Positions 8,598-16,559 of a stretch of DNA of 64,000 nt are shown one piece after another. The stretch is from positions 337,194-401,193 of the forward strand of contig NZ_BBXD01000012.1 of NCBI RefSeq assembly GCF_001570545.1. The letters are read 5' to 3'. The position numbers and the translations under genes are program-made. How positions within the stretch are numbered: position 1 is the stretch's first letter; every line of letters begins with the position of its first letter. Under the pieces are notes generated by a model. That model was given only the letters and a program-made list of their open reading frames with translations. It was not told the DNA's origin and did not search any database. This stretch comes from Herbidospora mongoliensis (GTDB lineage: Bacteria > Actinomycetota > Actinomycetes > Streptosporangiales > Streptosporangiaceae).

Positions 8598-9710
8598 ATG
8601 CGGACGTGGTGGAAGAGACCCGACGAGGAAAGAAGCGGCGAGGGGGTCGACTGGGGAGCGGCGGAGGAGTTCGTCCGGCTGCACCATGCCGAGGTGCCCA
8701 CCGCCGGGCCGGTGGAGGCGCGGCTGCGGGAGATCGCGGCCGAGATCGAGCAGACCGGTGGCTACACCCACACGCTCGACGAACTGACGTTCGGCGCGCG
8801 CGTGGCCTGGCGCAACAGTGGCCGGTGCATCGGGCGGCTCTACTGGCAGTCGCTGCGCGTCCGCGACCGGCGCCAGGTCGACACGGCCGACTCGATCGCC
8901 GACGAGTGCGTGGCCCATCTGCGGGAGGCGACCAACGGCGGCCGCATCCGGCCGACGATCACCGTGTTCGCCCCCGACCGTCCCGGGCAGCGCGCGGCCC
9001 GGATCCGCAACGACCAGCTCATCCGGTACGCCGGCTACGAACGCAACGGCGAGGTCGTCGGCGACCCCGTCCATCTGGAGTTCACCCGGGCGGCCCAGGG
9101 GCTCGGCTGGGAGGGCGGCGGCGGCCGGTTCGACGTGCTGCCGCTGCTGATCGACGTCAAAGATCACGTGGAGATGCGGGAGCTGCCGCCGGACGTGATC
9201 CTCGAGGTGCCGCTGAGCCATCCGCACTACCCCTGGTTCGCGGAGCTGGGGCTGCGCTGGCACGCCGTCCCGGTGATCTCCAGCATGTGCCTGGAGATCG
9301 GCGGGGTCTGCTATCCGGCGGCGCCGTTCAACGGGTGGTACATGGGCACCGAGATCGGCGCCCGCAATCTCGCCGACGCCGGCCGCTACGACCAGCTTCC
9401 GGTGATCGCGCGGCGGCTCGGCATGGACACCTCGAGCGACCGCACGCTCTGGCGCGACCACACGCTCGTCGAGCTCAACGTGGCCGTGCTCCACTCCTTC
9501 GCCGAGGCGGGGGTGACGATGACCGACCACCACACCGAGGCCAGGCGGTTCATGACCCACGTGGAGAGGGAGGAGCGCTCGGGCCGGGTCTGCCCGGCCG
9601 ACTGGTCGTGGATCGTCCCGCCCCTGTCGGGGGCGCTGACGCCCGTCTTCCATCGCTACTACGACAACGTGGTTCTGCGCCCGTCCTTCACTCACCATCG
9701 GGGGCTGTAG
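8598..9710 (+). CDS. nos: Nitric oxide synthase, oxygenase domain only
   Basis: Bacterial NOS of 370 residues, which oxidises L-arginine to citrulline and nitric oxide with a borrowed reductase. The heme thiolate is C77 in WRNSGRCIGRLYW. The substrate site is seen in NGWYMGTEIGARNL, where the glutamate binds the guanidinium. The pterin/dimer-region tail WSWIVPPLSGALTPVFHRYY is complete. Like other bacterial enzymes it has no attached flavoprotein domain. The ATG follows GAGGGGACATTCGCG. The gene stands alone: no nitrotryptophan or thaxtomin-type biosynthetic gene is nearby, so a protective or signalling role is more likely than a biosynthetic one. Confidence 0.96.
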   Translation: MRTWWKRPDEERSGEGVDWGAAEEFVRLHHAEVPTAGPVEARLREIAAEIEQTGGYTHTLDELTFGARVAWRNSGRCIGRLYWQSLRVRDRRQVDTADSIADECVAHLREATNGGRIRPTITVFAPDRPGQRAARIRNDQLIRYAGYERNGEVVGDPVHLEFTRAAQGLGWEGGGGRFDVLPLLIDVKDHVEMRELPPDVILEVPLSHPHYPWFAELGLRWHAVPVISSMCLEIGGVCYPAAPFNGWYMGTEIGARNLADAGRYDQLPVIARRLGMDTSSDRTLWRDHTLVELNVAVLHSFAEAGVTMTDHHTEARRFMTHVEREERSGRVCPADWSWIVPPLSGALTPVFHRYYDNVVLRPSFTHHRGL

Positions 9711-9712
9711 TA

Positions 9713-9723
9713 GAACATTGTTC
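9713..9723. promoter_or_regulatory. Palindrome at the enoyl-CoA hydratase start
   Basis: GAACA-T-TGTTC is a perfect palindrome placed directly before the GTG start of the enoyl-CoA hydratase gene, in the 13-base gap after nos. Its position is that of a repressor operator, but no regulator gene is adjacent. Confidence 0.4.
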
Positions 9724-10503
9724 GTGAGTGACTTGGTGCTGAGCGACCTCGCCGACGGCGTGCTGACGCTGACCTTCAACCGCCCCGAACGGCTCAACGC
9801 CTGGACCGAGGCGCTCGGGGCGCGCTACTTCGACCTGCTCACCGAGGCCGAGGCCGATCCGGCGGTGCGGGTGATCGTGGTGACCGGGGCAGGGCGGGGG
9901 TTCTGCGCCGGGGCCGACTTCCAGACGCTCACGGCCCTTCAGGAGGGGACGCTCGAAAGCTTCACCGAGAAACGCGCCAACACCTTCCCCACGACGATCA
10001 AGAAGCCGATCATCGCGGCGGTGAACGGCGCCTGCGCCGGTCTGGGCATGGTCCACGCCCTCGTCTGCGACCTCGTCTTCACGGCCGCCGAGGCGAAGTG
10101 GACCACCGCCTTCTCCCGGCGGGGCCTCATCGCCGAATACGGCCTCGCCTGGGTGCTGCCGAAACTGGTCGGCCAGGCGCGGGCCCTCGATCTGCTGCTG
10201 TCCGGCCGCACCTTCACGGGGGAGGAGGCGGCCGGGCTGGGCCTGGCGCTGCGGTCGGTGCCCGGGTCCGCGCTGCCGGGCGTGGTCGGTGACTACGCCC
10301 GCGACCTGGCCCGGCACAGCTCGCCGACGTCGATGGCGGTGATCAAGCAGCAGGTCTGGGGCGACTGGGAGCTGTCGCTGGACTCCTCCCGGACGAAAGC
10401 CGAGAAGCTGATGGCCGCGTCGTTCGGCCGGGCCGACTTCGCCGAGGGGGTGGCCAGCTTCCTGGAGAAACGCCCGCCGGAGTTCCCGCCCTTCACTGGG
10501 TAG
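9724..10503 (+). CDS. Enoyl-CoA hydratase/isomerase family protein
   Basis: A 259-residue crotonase-fold enzyme, probably hydrating or isomerising acyl-CoAs in fatty-acid or related catabolism. The oxyanion-hole motifs are present: GAGRGFCAGADF near residue 57 and NGACAGLGMVHALVCDLVF near residue 100. The C-terminal region ends SFLEKRPPEFPPF, as in many acyl-CoA hydratases. I use the GTG at 9724, which gives VSDLVLSDLADGVLTLTFNRP; a TTG two codons upstream lies inside a palindrome. The alpha/beta hydrolase gene starts 23 bases downstream, so the two may be cotranscribed. Confidence 0.9.
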   Translation: MSDLVLSDLADGVLTLTFNRPERLNAWTEALGARYFDLLTEAEADPAVRVIVVTGAGRGFCAGADFQTLTALQEGTLESFTEKRANTFPTTIKKPIIAAVNGACAGLGMVHALVCDLVFTAAEAKWTTAFSRRGLIAEYGLAWVLPKLVGQARALDLLLSGRTFTGEEAAGLGLALRSVPGSALPGVVGDYARDLARHSSPTSMAVIKQQVWGDWELSLDSSRTKAEKLMAASFGRADFAEGVASFLEKRPPEFPPFTG

Positions 10504-10526
10504 GGGCCCTGACGAGGTGATGCGAA

Positions 10527-11411
10527 ATGGCGTTCCCAATCGTCACACGAACCCTGCACCGTCACGTCGACATCGATGGGCTGCGGGTCTTCTACCGCGA
10601 ATCCGTACCGGAGACCGAGCAGGCGCCGGTGCTGCTCCTGCTGCACGGCTTCCCGTCGGCCTCGCATCAGTACCGCCGGCTCATCGACGCCCTCGGCGCC
10701 CACTACCGGCTGATCGCGCCGGACATGCCGGGCTTCGGCCACAGCGACGCGCCTGAGGGCCCGCTGACCTTCGACCGGCTCGCCGGCGTCATGGCGGGCT
10801 TCGTCGAGAGGCTCCGCCTCGATCATTTCGTTCTGTACGTCTTCGACTACGGCGCCCCGGTCGGCTTCCGCCTGGCCCTGCGTCACCCGGAACGGATCGC
10901 CGGTCTGGTGGTCCAGAACGGCAACGCCTACGAGGAGGGCCTGTCGCCGATCATGCGGAACCTGATCGCCCTGCAGCCCGGCCCCGACGGCGAGAAGACG
11001 GCCCGCGAGATGCTGACCCTGCCGACGACCCGCCACCAGTACGAGGCGGGGACGACCGACGTCCAGCTCGTCTCGCCGGACAGCTGGGTGCTCGACCAGT
11101 ACTTCCTGGACAAGCCCGAACGGGCCCGTCCGCAGATCGAGCTCCTGATGGACTACCGGCACAACGTCGACCACTACCCGGAGTGGCAGGAATGGCTCCG
11201 GACCCAGGCGCCGCCGACGCTGATCACGTGGGGACGGGACGACATGTTCTTCCCGGAACCCGGCGCACGGGCCTACCTGCGCGACCTGCCGCACGCGGAG
11301 CTGCACGTGTTCCCGACCGGGCACTTCGCGCTGGAGGAGTATCTGCCGGAGATCGCGCCGCTGATCGCCGGGTTCCTCGACTCGGCGTGGAAGCTGGTCA
11401 GCCCCAGGTGA
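10527..11411 (+). CDS. Alpha/beta hydrolase, epoxide hydrolase/haloalkane dehalogenase type
   Basis: A 294-residue alpha/beta hydrolase with an aspartate nucleophile rather than serine: the nucleophile elbow is VFDYGAPVG, with D107. The oxyanion HGFP motif (LLLLHGFPSASHQYR) and the catalytic histidine H266 in FPTGHFALEEY are clear. An Asp nucleophile is characteristic of epoxide hydrolases and haloalkane dehalogenases; the substrate cannot be read from sequence. The start is the ATG after GACGAGGTGATGCGAA. Its last 14 bases overlap the end of the convergent phosphotransferase gene. Confidence 0.88.
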   Translation: MAFPIVTRTLHRHVDIDGLRVFYRESVPETEQAPVLLLLHGFPSASHQYRRLIDALGAHYRLIAPDMPGFGHSDAPEGPLTFDRLAGVMAGFVERLRLDHFVLYVFDYGAPVGFRLALRHPERIAGLVVQNGNAYEEGLSPIMRNLIALQPGPDGEKTAREMLTLPTTRHQYEAGTTDVQLVSPDSWVLDQYFLDKPERARPQIELLMDYRHNVDHYPEWQEWLRTQAPPTLITWGRDDMFFPEPGARAYLRDLPHAELHVFPTGHFALEEYLPEIAPLIAGFLDSAWKLVSPR

Positions 11412-12144
11412 GCGCGTCGAGGTGCAGGTAGAACCTGATCCTGTCGGGGTCGACCTCGAATCCGAAGAGGTCTCCGCCCGGCTCCGGCCAGATCTCCCCG
11501 GCGGTGGCGAACAGCAGGGCGAGATCGGCGTGGGGGTCGGCCAGGCCGAGCCTGCCGAGGTCGACGAAGCCGGAGACCGTCAGGGTCTCCGGGTCGAGGA
11601 TGATGTTCGGCAGGGTCAGGTCGCCGTGGCAGACGACGCTCCGCTCGGCCTCCTGCTTGTGGCGTAGGTCCAGTTCCGGCGCCAGGCGGGCCAGGAGCTC
11701 GGCCGGCGGGGTGGCGATCTGGTCTTCCGGCAGGAAGTCGGGGGTGACCGCGTCACGGGCGACGACGTCGGTGGCCAGGGCGAACATCTGGCCGAGGTCG
11801 CGCGAGAAGGGGCAGCCGGGGAGGTCGTGGAGGCGGCGTACCGCGCCGGCGATCGACGGCCAGGCCTGTTCGAGCTGGGCGCGGGACATCTGGTCGGCGG
11901 GGACGCCCTCGACGGCCGAGGTCACCAGGCGGGCGCCGTCATCGGTGATCTGCCAGTCGAGGGTGCGCTGGCCCGGGAAGCCCTGCGTGGCGAGCCAGTC
12001 GATGCGGTCGCGTTCGGCCGCCAGTTCGGCGGCGGGCCCGCTTTTGGCGTAGCGGGCGCCGTCGGCGGACCGGAACACCGCAGCGCCCGATTCGCCGTGG
12101 TTGACGGGCGTCCAGCCGTCGGGGCCGAGCAGGTCGTGGGACAT
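11398..12144 (-). CDS. Aminoglycoside O-phosphotransferase, APH(3')/APH(3'') family
   Basis: A 248-residue kinase of the aminoglycoside phosphotransferase family. The catalytic loop is VCHGDLTLPN (D175, N180) and the metal-binding motif is GFVDLGRLGLADPHADLAL (D195). The N-lobe carries NHGESGAAVFRS, a P-loop-like glycine turn, and a lysine in RYAKSG. Length and motifs match APH(3') and the streptomycin-type APH(3'') enzymes, which modify antibiotic hydroxyls using ATP. Other members phosphorylate different small molecules, so resistance is a prediction. It is a single gene with no biosynthetic cluster beside it, and it converges on and overlaps the hydrolase gene. Confidence 0.85.
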   Translation of the reverse strand: MSHDLLGPDGWTPVNHGESGAAVFRSADGARYAKSGPAAELAAERDRIDWLATQGFPGQRTLDWQITDDGARLVTSAVEGVPADQMSRAQLEQAWPSIAGAVRRLHDLPGCPFSRDLGQMFALATDVVARDAVTPDFLPEDQIATPPAELLARLAPELDLRHKQEAERSVVCHGDLTLPNIILDPETLTVSGFVDLGRLGLADPHADLALLFATAGEIWPEPGGDLFGFEVDPDRIRFYLHLDALTWG

Positions 12145-12197
12145 CGCGCCTTCCGGTGAGTTGTCGATCGGGACCCGTTTTGCCCCCGCTCAGCTTC

Positions 12198-13301
12198 CTA
12201 AACGAGCCGGCGCGCTCCGGCCGACGGGATGGCGGTGCGGAAGACCGGGGCCTTCCAGCCCCTCGCCTCGTAGGCCTCGGCCACGTGCCGGCGCAGGGTG
12301 TCGGCGCGGTCGGTCGCCACCAGGGCGATGGCCGAGCCGCCGAAGCCGCCGCCGGTCATCCGGGCGCCCCTCGCGCCGCCCTTGATCGCCGATTCGACCG
12401 CCACGTCGAGTTCGGGGCAGCTCACCTCGAACTGGTCGCGGAGGGACAGGTGGGAGGCGTTCAGGAGGGCGCCGACCTCGGCGACCGCACCGGCCCGCAG
12501 GAGGCCGATGACGGCCTCGACGCGGTGGTTCTCGGTCACCACGTGCTGGGTGCGTTTGCGCTCGTCTCCGCTCAATCTGGACAGGGCATCGGCGAGGTCG
12601 GTGACGTCTCGCAGGGACTCCACGCCGAGCCTCTCGGCGGCGTTCTCGCAGTCGCGGCGCCTCTTGGCGTATTGGCCGTCGGCGAGTTCGTGGTGGACGC
12701 CGGTGTCGATGATGACCAGTTCGAGGCCGTGGGACGGCAGGTCGAAGGGGATCGCGCGGCTGCCGAGGGTGCGGCAGTCGAGCAGGAGGGCGTGGCCCTC
12801 TTTCGACAGGGCCGAGGCGGCCTGGTCCATGATGCCGCAGGGCATGCCGACGACCTCGTTCTCCGCCCGCTGGCCCAATCGCGCCAGGTCGAGCGGGCTC
12901 TGGCCCAGGTCGTAGAGGTCGTTGAGCGCCAGCGCGACGGAGATCTCCAGAGCGGCGCTGGACGACAGGCCCGCGCCCCGGGGGACGTCGCCGTCGACCG
13001 CGATGTCGGCGCCGCCGACCGGGAGACCGGCCGCGCGCATCGTCAGCGCCACTCCGATCGGGTAGGCCGCCCAGCCTTCGATCTCTTCGACCGGGCCGCC
13101 CGCCTGCACCGACACGACCCGCACGCGATCGTCGGACCGCCTGCTGACCGCCGCCGTCACACCCCACGGAACAGCGAAGGGGAGCACCAGACCGTCGTTG
13201 TAGTCGGTGTGCTCGCCGATCAGATTGACCCGGCCCGGGGCGTGCCAGACGCCTTCGGGAGTGCCGCCGAAGGCGGTTTCGAAAGAGGAGACGACCTGCA
13301 T
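12198..13301 (-). CDS. galK: Galactokinase
   Basis: GHMP-family galactokinase of 367 residues, phosphorylating galactose to galactose-1-phosphate in the Leloir pathway. The galactose-binding signature GRVNLIGEHTDYNDG covers residues 23-37, the ATP-binding GAGLSSSAALEIS lies near residue 115, and the C-terminal GHMP motif is MTGGGFGGSAIAL. No galT or galE is adjacent. The ATG at 13301 has no ribosome-binding site but lies seven bases after TAATCT on this strand, consistent with a leaderless mRNA. It diverges from the next gene with only 18 bases between the start codons. Confidence 0.95.
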   Translation of the reverse strand: MQVVSSFETAFGGTPEGVWHAPGRVNLIGEHTDYNDGLVLPFAVPWGVTAAVSRRSDDRVRVVSVQAGGPVEEIEGWAAYPIGVALTMRAAGLPVGGADIAVDGDVPRGAGLSSSAALEISVALALNDLYDLGQSPLDLARLGQRAENEVVGMPCGIMDQAASALSKEGHALLLDCRTLGSRAIPFDLPSHGLELVIIDTGVHHELADGQYAKRRRDCENAAERLGVESLRDVTDLADALSRLSGDERKRTQHVVTENHRVEAVIGLLRAGAVAEVGALLNASHLSLRDQFEVSCPELDVAVESAIKGGARGARMTGGGFGGSAIALVATDRADTLRRHVAEAYEARGWKAPVFRTAIPSAGARRLV

Positions 13302-13307
13302 GGCCGT

Positions 13308-13314
13308 TAGATTA
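13308..13314. promoter_or_regulatory. Overlapping divergent -10 boxes for galK and the PLP enzyme gene
   Basis: The 18-base gap contains TAGATT on the plus strand (13308-13313), six bases before the GTG at 13320, and TAATCT on the minus strand (13314-13309), seven bases before the ATG at 13301. Both fit TAnnnT, and neither gene has a ribosome-binding site. The two boxes share five bases, so the promoters should compete for polymerase. Confidence 0.6.
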
Positions 13315-13319
13315 TCGCT

Positions 13320-14111
13320 GTGGTCTCGCCTCTCATCCCGGCCGACGGGGTCCTGCTGAAGCGTGACGATCTCCTCCATCCCGACATTCCCGGCAACAAA
13401 TGGCGGAAGCTCAAATACAACGTCACAGGCGAACCGCTGGTGACCTTCGGAGGGGCGTACTCGAACCACATCCGCGCCGTCGCGGCGGCCGGGCGCGAGT
13501 TCGGGTTCCCCACCGGAGGGGTGATCCGGGGCGAGCCGGTCTCCAACGAGGTGCTCGACTTCGCGGTGGCGTGCGGGATGCGGCTGATGTTCCTGGATCG
13601 CACGCGCTATCGGGCGAAGAACTCGCCTGAGGTGCTGGGACTCGTACAGAAGGAGTTTCCCGGCTACCGGGTGCTGCCCGAGGGCGGGTCGAACGCCGAG
13701 GCGGTGCGGGGGTGCATGGAGATCGGGCCTGAGCTGGCCCATCTCGGCGAGGCGGTCGTCTGCTGTCCCGTGGGGACCGGCGGGACGCTGGCCGGGCTCG
13801 CGGCCGGGCTGCCGCCGGGGTTCAGCGCGGTCGGGTTCTCGGTGCTCAAGGGCGGCGAGTTCCTCAACGACGAGGTGGCCCGGCTGCAGACCGAGGCGCT
13901 CGGTCACGTCACGCCGAACTGGCGCATCGAGACCGGGTTCCATTTCGGGGGCTATGCCCGGACCACTCCGGAACTGAGCGCGTTCATCCGTGATTTCGAG
14001 ACGCGTCATGGGCTCCGGCTCGACCACATCTACACGGCCAAGATGATGTACGGGATCCGCGCGCTCGCGATGGCTCCCCCGGTGGTCGCGTTGATCACCG
14101 GTAGGGTGTGA
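13320..14111 (+). CDS. PLP-dependent D-cysteine desulfhydrase/ACC deaminase family enzyme
   Basis: A 263-residue fold-type II PLP enzyme. The PLP-lysine motif GNKWRKLKYN lies near residue 24, followed by the phosphate- and substrate-binding FGGAYSNHIRAVAAAG and the glycine loop VGTGGTLAGLAAG. These define the ACC deaminase/D-cysteine desulfhydrase family; the shorter length (family members are often about 300-330) and lack of a neighbouring pathway leave the substrate open. D-cysteine or a related D-amino acid is more likely than ACC. The GTG start is probably leaderless. Its stop overlaps the GTG start of pgeF. Confidence 0.85.
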   Translation: MVSPLIPADGVLLKRDDLLHPDIPGNKWRKLKYNVTGEPLVTFGGAYSNHIRAVAAAGREFGFPTGGVIRGEPVSNEVLDFAVACGMRLMFLDRTRYRAKNSPEVLGLVQKEFPGYRVLPEGGSNAEAVRGCMEIGPELAHLGEAVVCCPVGTGGTLAGLAAGLPPGFSAVGFSVLKGGEFLNDEVARLQTEALGHVTPNWRIETGFHFGGYARTTPELSAFIRDFETRHGLRLDHIYTAKMMYGIRALAMAPPVVALITGRV

Positions 14112-14827
14112 GGGTGCTGCTGGGCGAGGGCGTACACGCCGTGATCACCGACCGTCATGGGGGCGTGAGCGCGGCGCCGTTCGGCAGCCGGAACCTCGGC
14201 GGGGCCGTCGGCGACGACCCCGGCGCCGTCGAGACGAACCGCCGGATGACCGCCTCCGAGTTCGGCGTCGACCCTTCTCGCGTCGTTCTCATGCGGCAGG
14301 TCCACGGGCGCGACGTCGCCTATGTCGAGAAGCCGTTCGGCGACGAGCCGCCGGGGGTCGACGCGATCTTCACCGCAGAAGAGGGGCTCGCGCTGGTGTC
14401 GCTGGCCGCCGACTGCGCGCAGGTGCTCGTGGCCGATCCCGTTGCCAGGCTCGTCGGCGCCGCCCATTCGGGGCGGCCGGGGACCCTCGCCGGAGTGGTG
14501 CCCGCGCTGGTCGAGGCCATGACCGGTCGTGGGGGAGACCCGGGGCGGATGGTCGCGCTGGTCGGGCCGGCCGCCTGCGGGCGGTGCTACGAGGTGCCCG
14601 CCGAGATGCGCGACGAGGTGGCGGCCGTCGTTCCCGAGGCCTGGGCGACCACGTCCCGGGACACTCCGTCGGTCGACCTGCGGGCGGCCATCGCGGCGCA
14701 GCTCACGCGGGCCGGGGTTCCCGATGTGAAGCACGACGACCGGTGCACCATCGAATCCGGTGATCTGTATTCATACCGCCGGGAAGGGCGTACCGGGCGC
14801 TTCGGGGCCTATATCTGGCTCGGCTAG
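14108..14827 (+). CDS. pgeF: Peptidoglycan editing factor PgeF (YfiH/laccase-domain protein)
   Basis: A 239-residue YfiH-family protein. Characteristic motifs are the RQVHGRDVAYV histidine, the SLAADCAQVLVADP cysteine and the GAAHSGRPGTLAGVV histidine, which together form the Cys/His active site. The family is now associated with removal of wrongly incorporated amino acids in peptidoglycan precursors, although early reports described polyphenol oxidase activity. It begins with a GTG whose last two bases are in the preceding stop codon (GTGA overlap), so translation is coupled. In many actinobacteria it sits in the ftsZ region; here it stands apart from any division cluster. Confidence 0.88.
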   Translation: MRVLLGEGVHAVITDRHGGVSAAPFGSRNLGGAVGDDPGAVETNRRMTASEFGVDPSRVVLMRQVHGRDVAYVEKPFGDEPPGVDAIFTAEEGLALVSLAADCAQVLVADPVARLVGAAHSGRPGTLAGVVPALVEAMTGRGGDPGRMVALVGPAACGRCYEVPAEMRDEVAAVVPEAWATTSRDTPSVDLRAAIAAQLTRAGVPDVKHDDRCTIESGDLYSYRREGRTGRFGAYIWLG

Positions 14828-14861
14828 GAACTTTCCGCCCGAATCCGCTCGTTCACCGGGC

Positions 14862-15038
14862 ATGGGATGGGACTACCGGAAGTCTGTAAAAGTCGGACCG
14901 ATGCGCTTTCACCTTTCACGTCACGGCGTCTCCCGCAGCTACGGGGGCCGTCGTTTCCACGTCTACCGCACGCCTGACGGACGCCGCCACGTGAGCGTGC
15001 GGCTGCCCGGTGGGTTCCACATCGGCAAGACGTTCTAA
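14862..15038 (+). CDS. Small DUF4236 protein
   Basis: A 58-residue basic protein matching DUF4236: MGWDYRKSVKVGPMRFHLS followed by the GVSRSYGG turn, the short beta unit found at the start of many bacterial small or membrane proteins. Here it forms the whole gene. The ATG at 14862 gives the conserved N-terminus, whereas the reading frame open from 14760 overlaps pgeF in another frame and is not expected to be used. Very rich in Arg and His; no membrane segment. Function unknown. Confidence 0.65.
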   Translation: MGWDYRKSVKVGPMRFHLSRHGVSRSYGGRRFHVYRTPDGRRHVSVRLPGGFHIGKTF

Positions 15039-15082
15039 TCTCACCATCTGATACGTATCCTCTCGTATCGCGAGACAGGGGT

Positions 15083-15088
15083 TACTCT
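15083..15088 (+). promoter_or_regulatory. -10 box of the methyltransferase gene, leaderless
   Basis: TACTCT is separated by seven bases from the ATG at 15096, with no ribosome-binding site between. A perfect 10-base palindrome, GATACGTATC, lies upstream at 15050-15059 and could bind a regulator. Confidence 0.5.
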
Positions 15089-15095
15089 CGTGCCC

Positions 15096-15875
15096 ATGCA
15101 CTACACGCATGGGCACCATGAGAGCGTGCTGCGGTCCCACCGCTGGCGCACCGCTGAGAACTCCGCGGCCTACCTGCTGCCGCACCTGACCCCCGAGACC
15201 ACCCTGCTCGACGTGGGCTGTGGCCCCGGCACCATCACCGCCGACCTGGCGGGGCGGGTCGCCCACGTCACCGCCACCGAGATCGGCCCCGACGAGCTCG
15301 ACCTCGCCCGCGCCGAGGCGGAGCGACGGGGGACGCCGAACATCTCCTTCGCGGTGGCCGACGTGCACGCGTTGCCGTACGGAGACCAGGAATTCGACGT
15401 CGTGCACGCCCACCAGGTGCTGCAGCACGTCGCCGACCCGGTGCGCGCGCTGCGCGAGATGGGCCGCGTCGCCGGCCTGGTCGCCGTCCGCGACAGCGAC
15501 TACGGCGCGTTCACCTGGTTCCCGGCGATGCCGGAACTCGACGAGTGGCTCGCGCTCTACTACGCCGTGGCCGCCTTCAACGACGGCGAGCCCCAAGCGG
15601 GCCGGCGGCTGCTCTCGTGGGCCCGCGCGGCAGGCTTCACCGACATCGAGGTGTCCACCTCCACCTGGACGTACGCGAACCCCGACGACCGCGCCTTCTG
15701 GGGCGGCATGTGGGCCGACCGCGTCATGAAGTCGTCGCTGGGCCGCCAGGCCCTGGCCACCGGCCTGGCCACAGAACACGACCTGCGGCGCATCGCCGAC
15801 GGCTGGCTGACCTGGGCCGCCGACCCCGACGGCTTCCTGTCGATCGTGCACGGCGAACTGCTCTGCCGTGCTTGA
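15096..15875 (+). CDS. Class I SAM-dependent methyltransferase
   Basis: A 259-residue methyltransferase of the UbiE/MenG-like group. The SAM-binding motif I is LLDVGCGPGTITADLAG, followed by the acidic residue in VTATEIGPDELDLARAE and the motif near VVHAHQVLQHVADP. The N-terminus MHYTHGHHESVLRSHRWRT and the -10 box seven bases before the ATG at 15096 favour this start over the GTG two codons earlier. The substrate is unknown. Its stop codon lies inside the predicted MerR operator of the next gene. Confidence 0.88.
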   Translation: MHYTHGHHESVLRSHRWRTAENSAAYLLPHLTPETTLLDVGCGPGTITADLAGRVAHVTATEIGPDELDLARAEAERRGTPNISFAVADVHALPYGDQEFDVVHAHQVLQHVADPVRALREMGRVAGLVAVRDSDYGAFTWFPAMPELDEWLALYYAVAAFNDGEPQAGRRLLSWARAAGFTDIEVSTSTWTYANPDDRAFWGGMWADRVMKSSLGRQALATGLATEHDLRRIADGWLTWAADPDGFLSIVHGELLCRA

Positions 15876-15903
15876 CCTTGTCGCTGATGTCAAGGTTTAA
15901 CCT
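15872..15903 (+). promoter_or_regulatory. MerR-type promoter/operator for merR-trx
   Basis: -35 TTGACC (15872-15877) and -10 TAACCT (15898-15903) are 20 bases apart, the overlong spacing typical of MerR-activated promoters. The spacer holds a perfect inverted repeat, ACCTTG at 15875-15880 and CAAGGT at 15891-15896. The ATG follows the -10 by six bases, so the transcript should be leaderless. Confidence 0.72.
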
Positions 15904-15909
15904 GCGGAT

Positions 15910-16248
15910 ATGCGGATCGGTGAGCTGGCGCTGCGATCGGGAGTGAGCACCCGTTCGCTGCGCCATTACGAGCAGAAGGGGCTGCTGGTCGCCCGCCGGA
16001 GCGCCAACGGATACCGCGAGTACGACGAGACCCACGTCAAGCTCGTGCAGGAGATCCGGGCGCTGATGGCGGTCGGCTTCACCCTGGAGGACGCGCGCCC
16101 GTTCGTCGCCTGCCTGCAGGCGGGCAACGACTCGGGCGGCGTCTGCCCCGAGTCGGTGGAAGTGGTCCGCCGCAAGCTCATCGAGATCGACACCGAGATC
16201 CGGGACCTGATGGCCCGCCGCGACGAGATGCTACGGAGGAACACATGA
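15910..16248 (+). CDS. MerR family transcriptional regulator
   Basis: A 112-residue MerR-type activator. The winged helix MRIGELALRSGVSTRSLRHY is followed by KGLLVARRSANGYREYD and a long dimerisation helix. The effector end holds two cysteines, in FVACLQAGNDSGGVCPES, suggesting a redox or metal sensor; the pattern is not that of a SoxR iron-sulfur cluster. Its stop overlaps the thioredoxin start (ATGA) and it has a classic MerR promoter upstream, so it most likely activates its own transcription together with the thioredoxin. Confidence 0.9.
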   Translation: MRIGELALRSGVSTRSLRHYEQKGLLVARRSANGYREYDETHVKLVQEIRALMAVGFTLEDARPFVACLQAGNDSGGVCPESVEVVRRKLIEIDTEIRDLMARRDEMLRRNT

Positions 16249-16559
16249 TCGAGGTCACCGCCGAGACGTTCGAGCGAGACGTGCTGCACAGCGACCGCCC
16301 GGTGCTGCTCGACTTCTGGGCCGAGTGGTGCCCGCCGTGCAAGATGATCTCCCCCATCCTGGACGAGATCGAGCGCGAACACGGCGACAAGGTGGTCATC
16401 GCGAAGATCAACGCCGACGACCACCCGTCGATCGCGCTGCGCTACAACGTCATCGGCCTGCCCACCCTGAACCTCTATCGGGACGGCGAGGTCGTCCACC
16501 AGATCAAGGGCGCCCGCCCCAAGCGCGCCATCCTCGACGGGATCGCCCCTCACATCTGA
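16245..16559 (+). CDS. Thioredoxin with WCPPC active site
   Basis: A 104-residue cytosolic thioredoxin with the active site FWAEWCPPCKMI (C29, C32) and the cis-proline loop GLPTLNLYRDG. The CPPC motif differs from the usual CGPC and is expected to shift the redox potential. It is translated by ATGA overlap with merR, so it is likely the output of that redox sensor. Its last ten bases overlap the end of the convergent macro-domain gene. Confidence 0.93.
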   Translation: MIEVTAETFERDVLHSDRPVLLDFWAEWCPPCKMISPILDEIEREHGDKVVIAKINADDHPSIALRYNVIGLPTLNLYRDGEVVHQIKGARPKRAILDGIAPHI

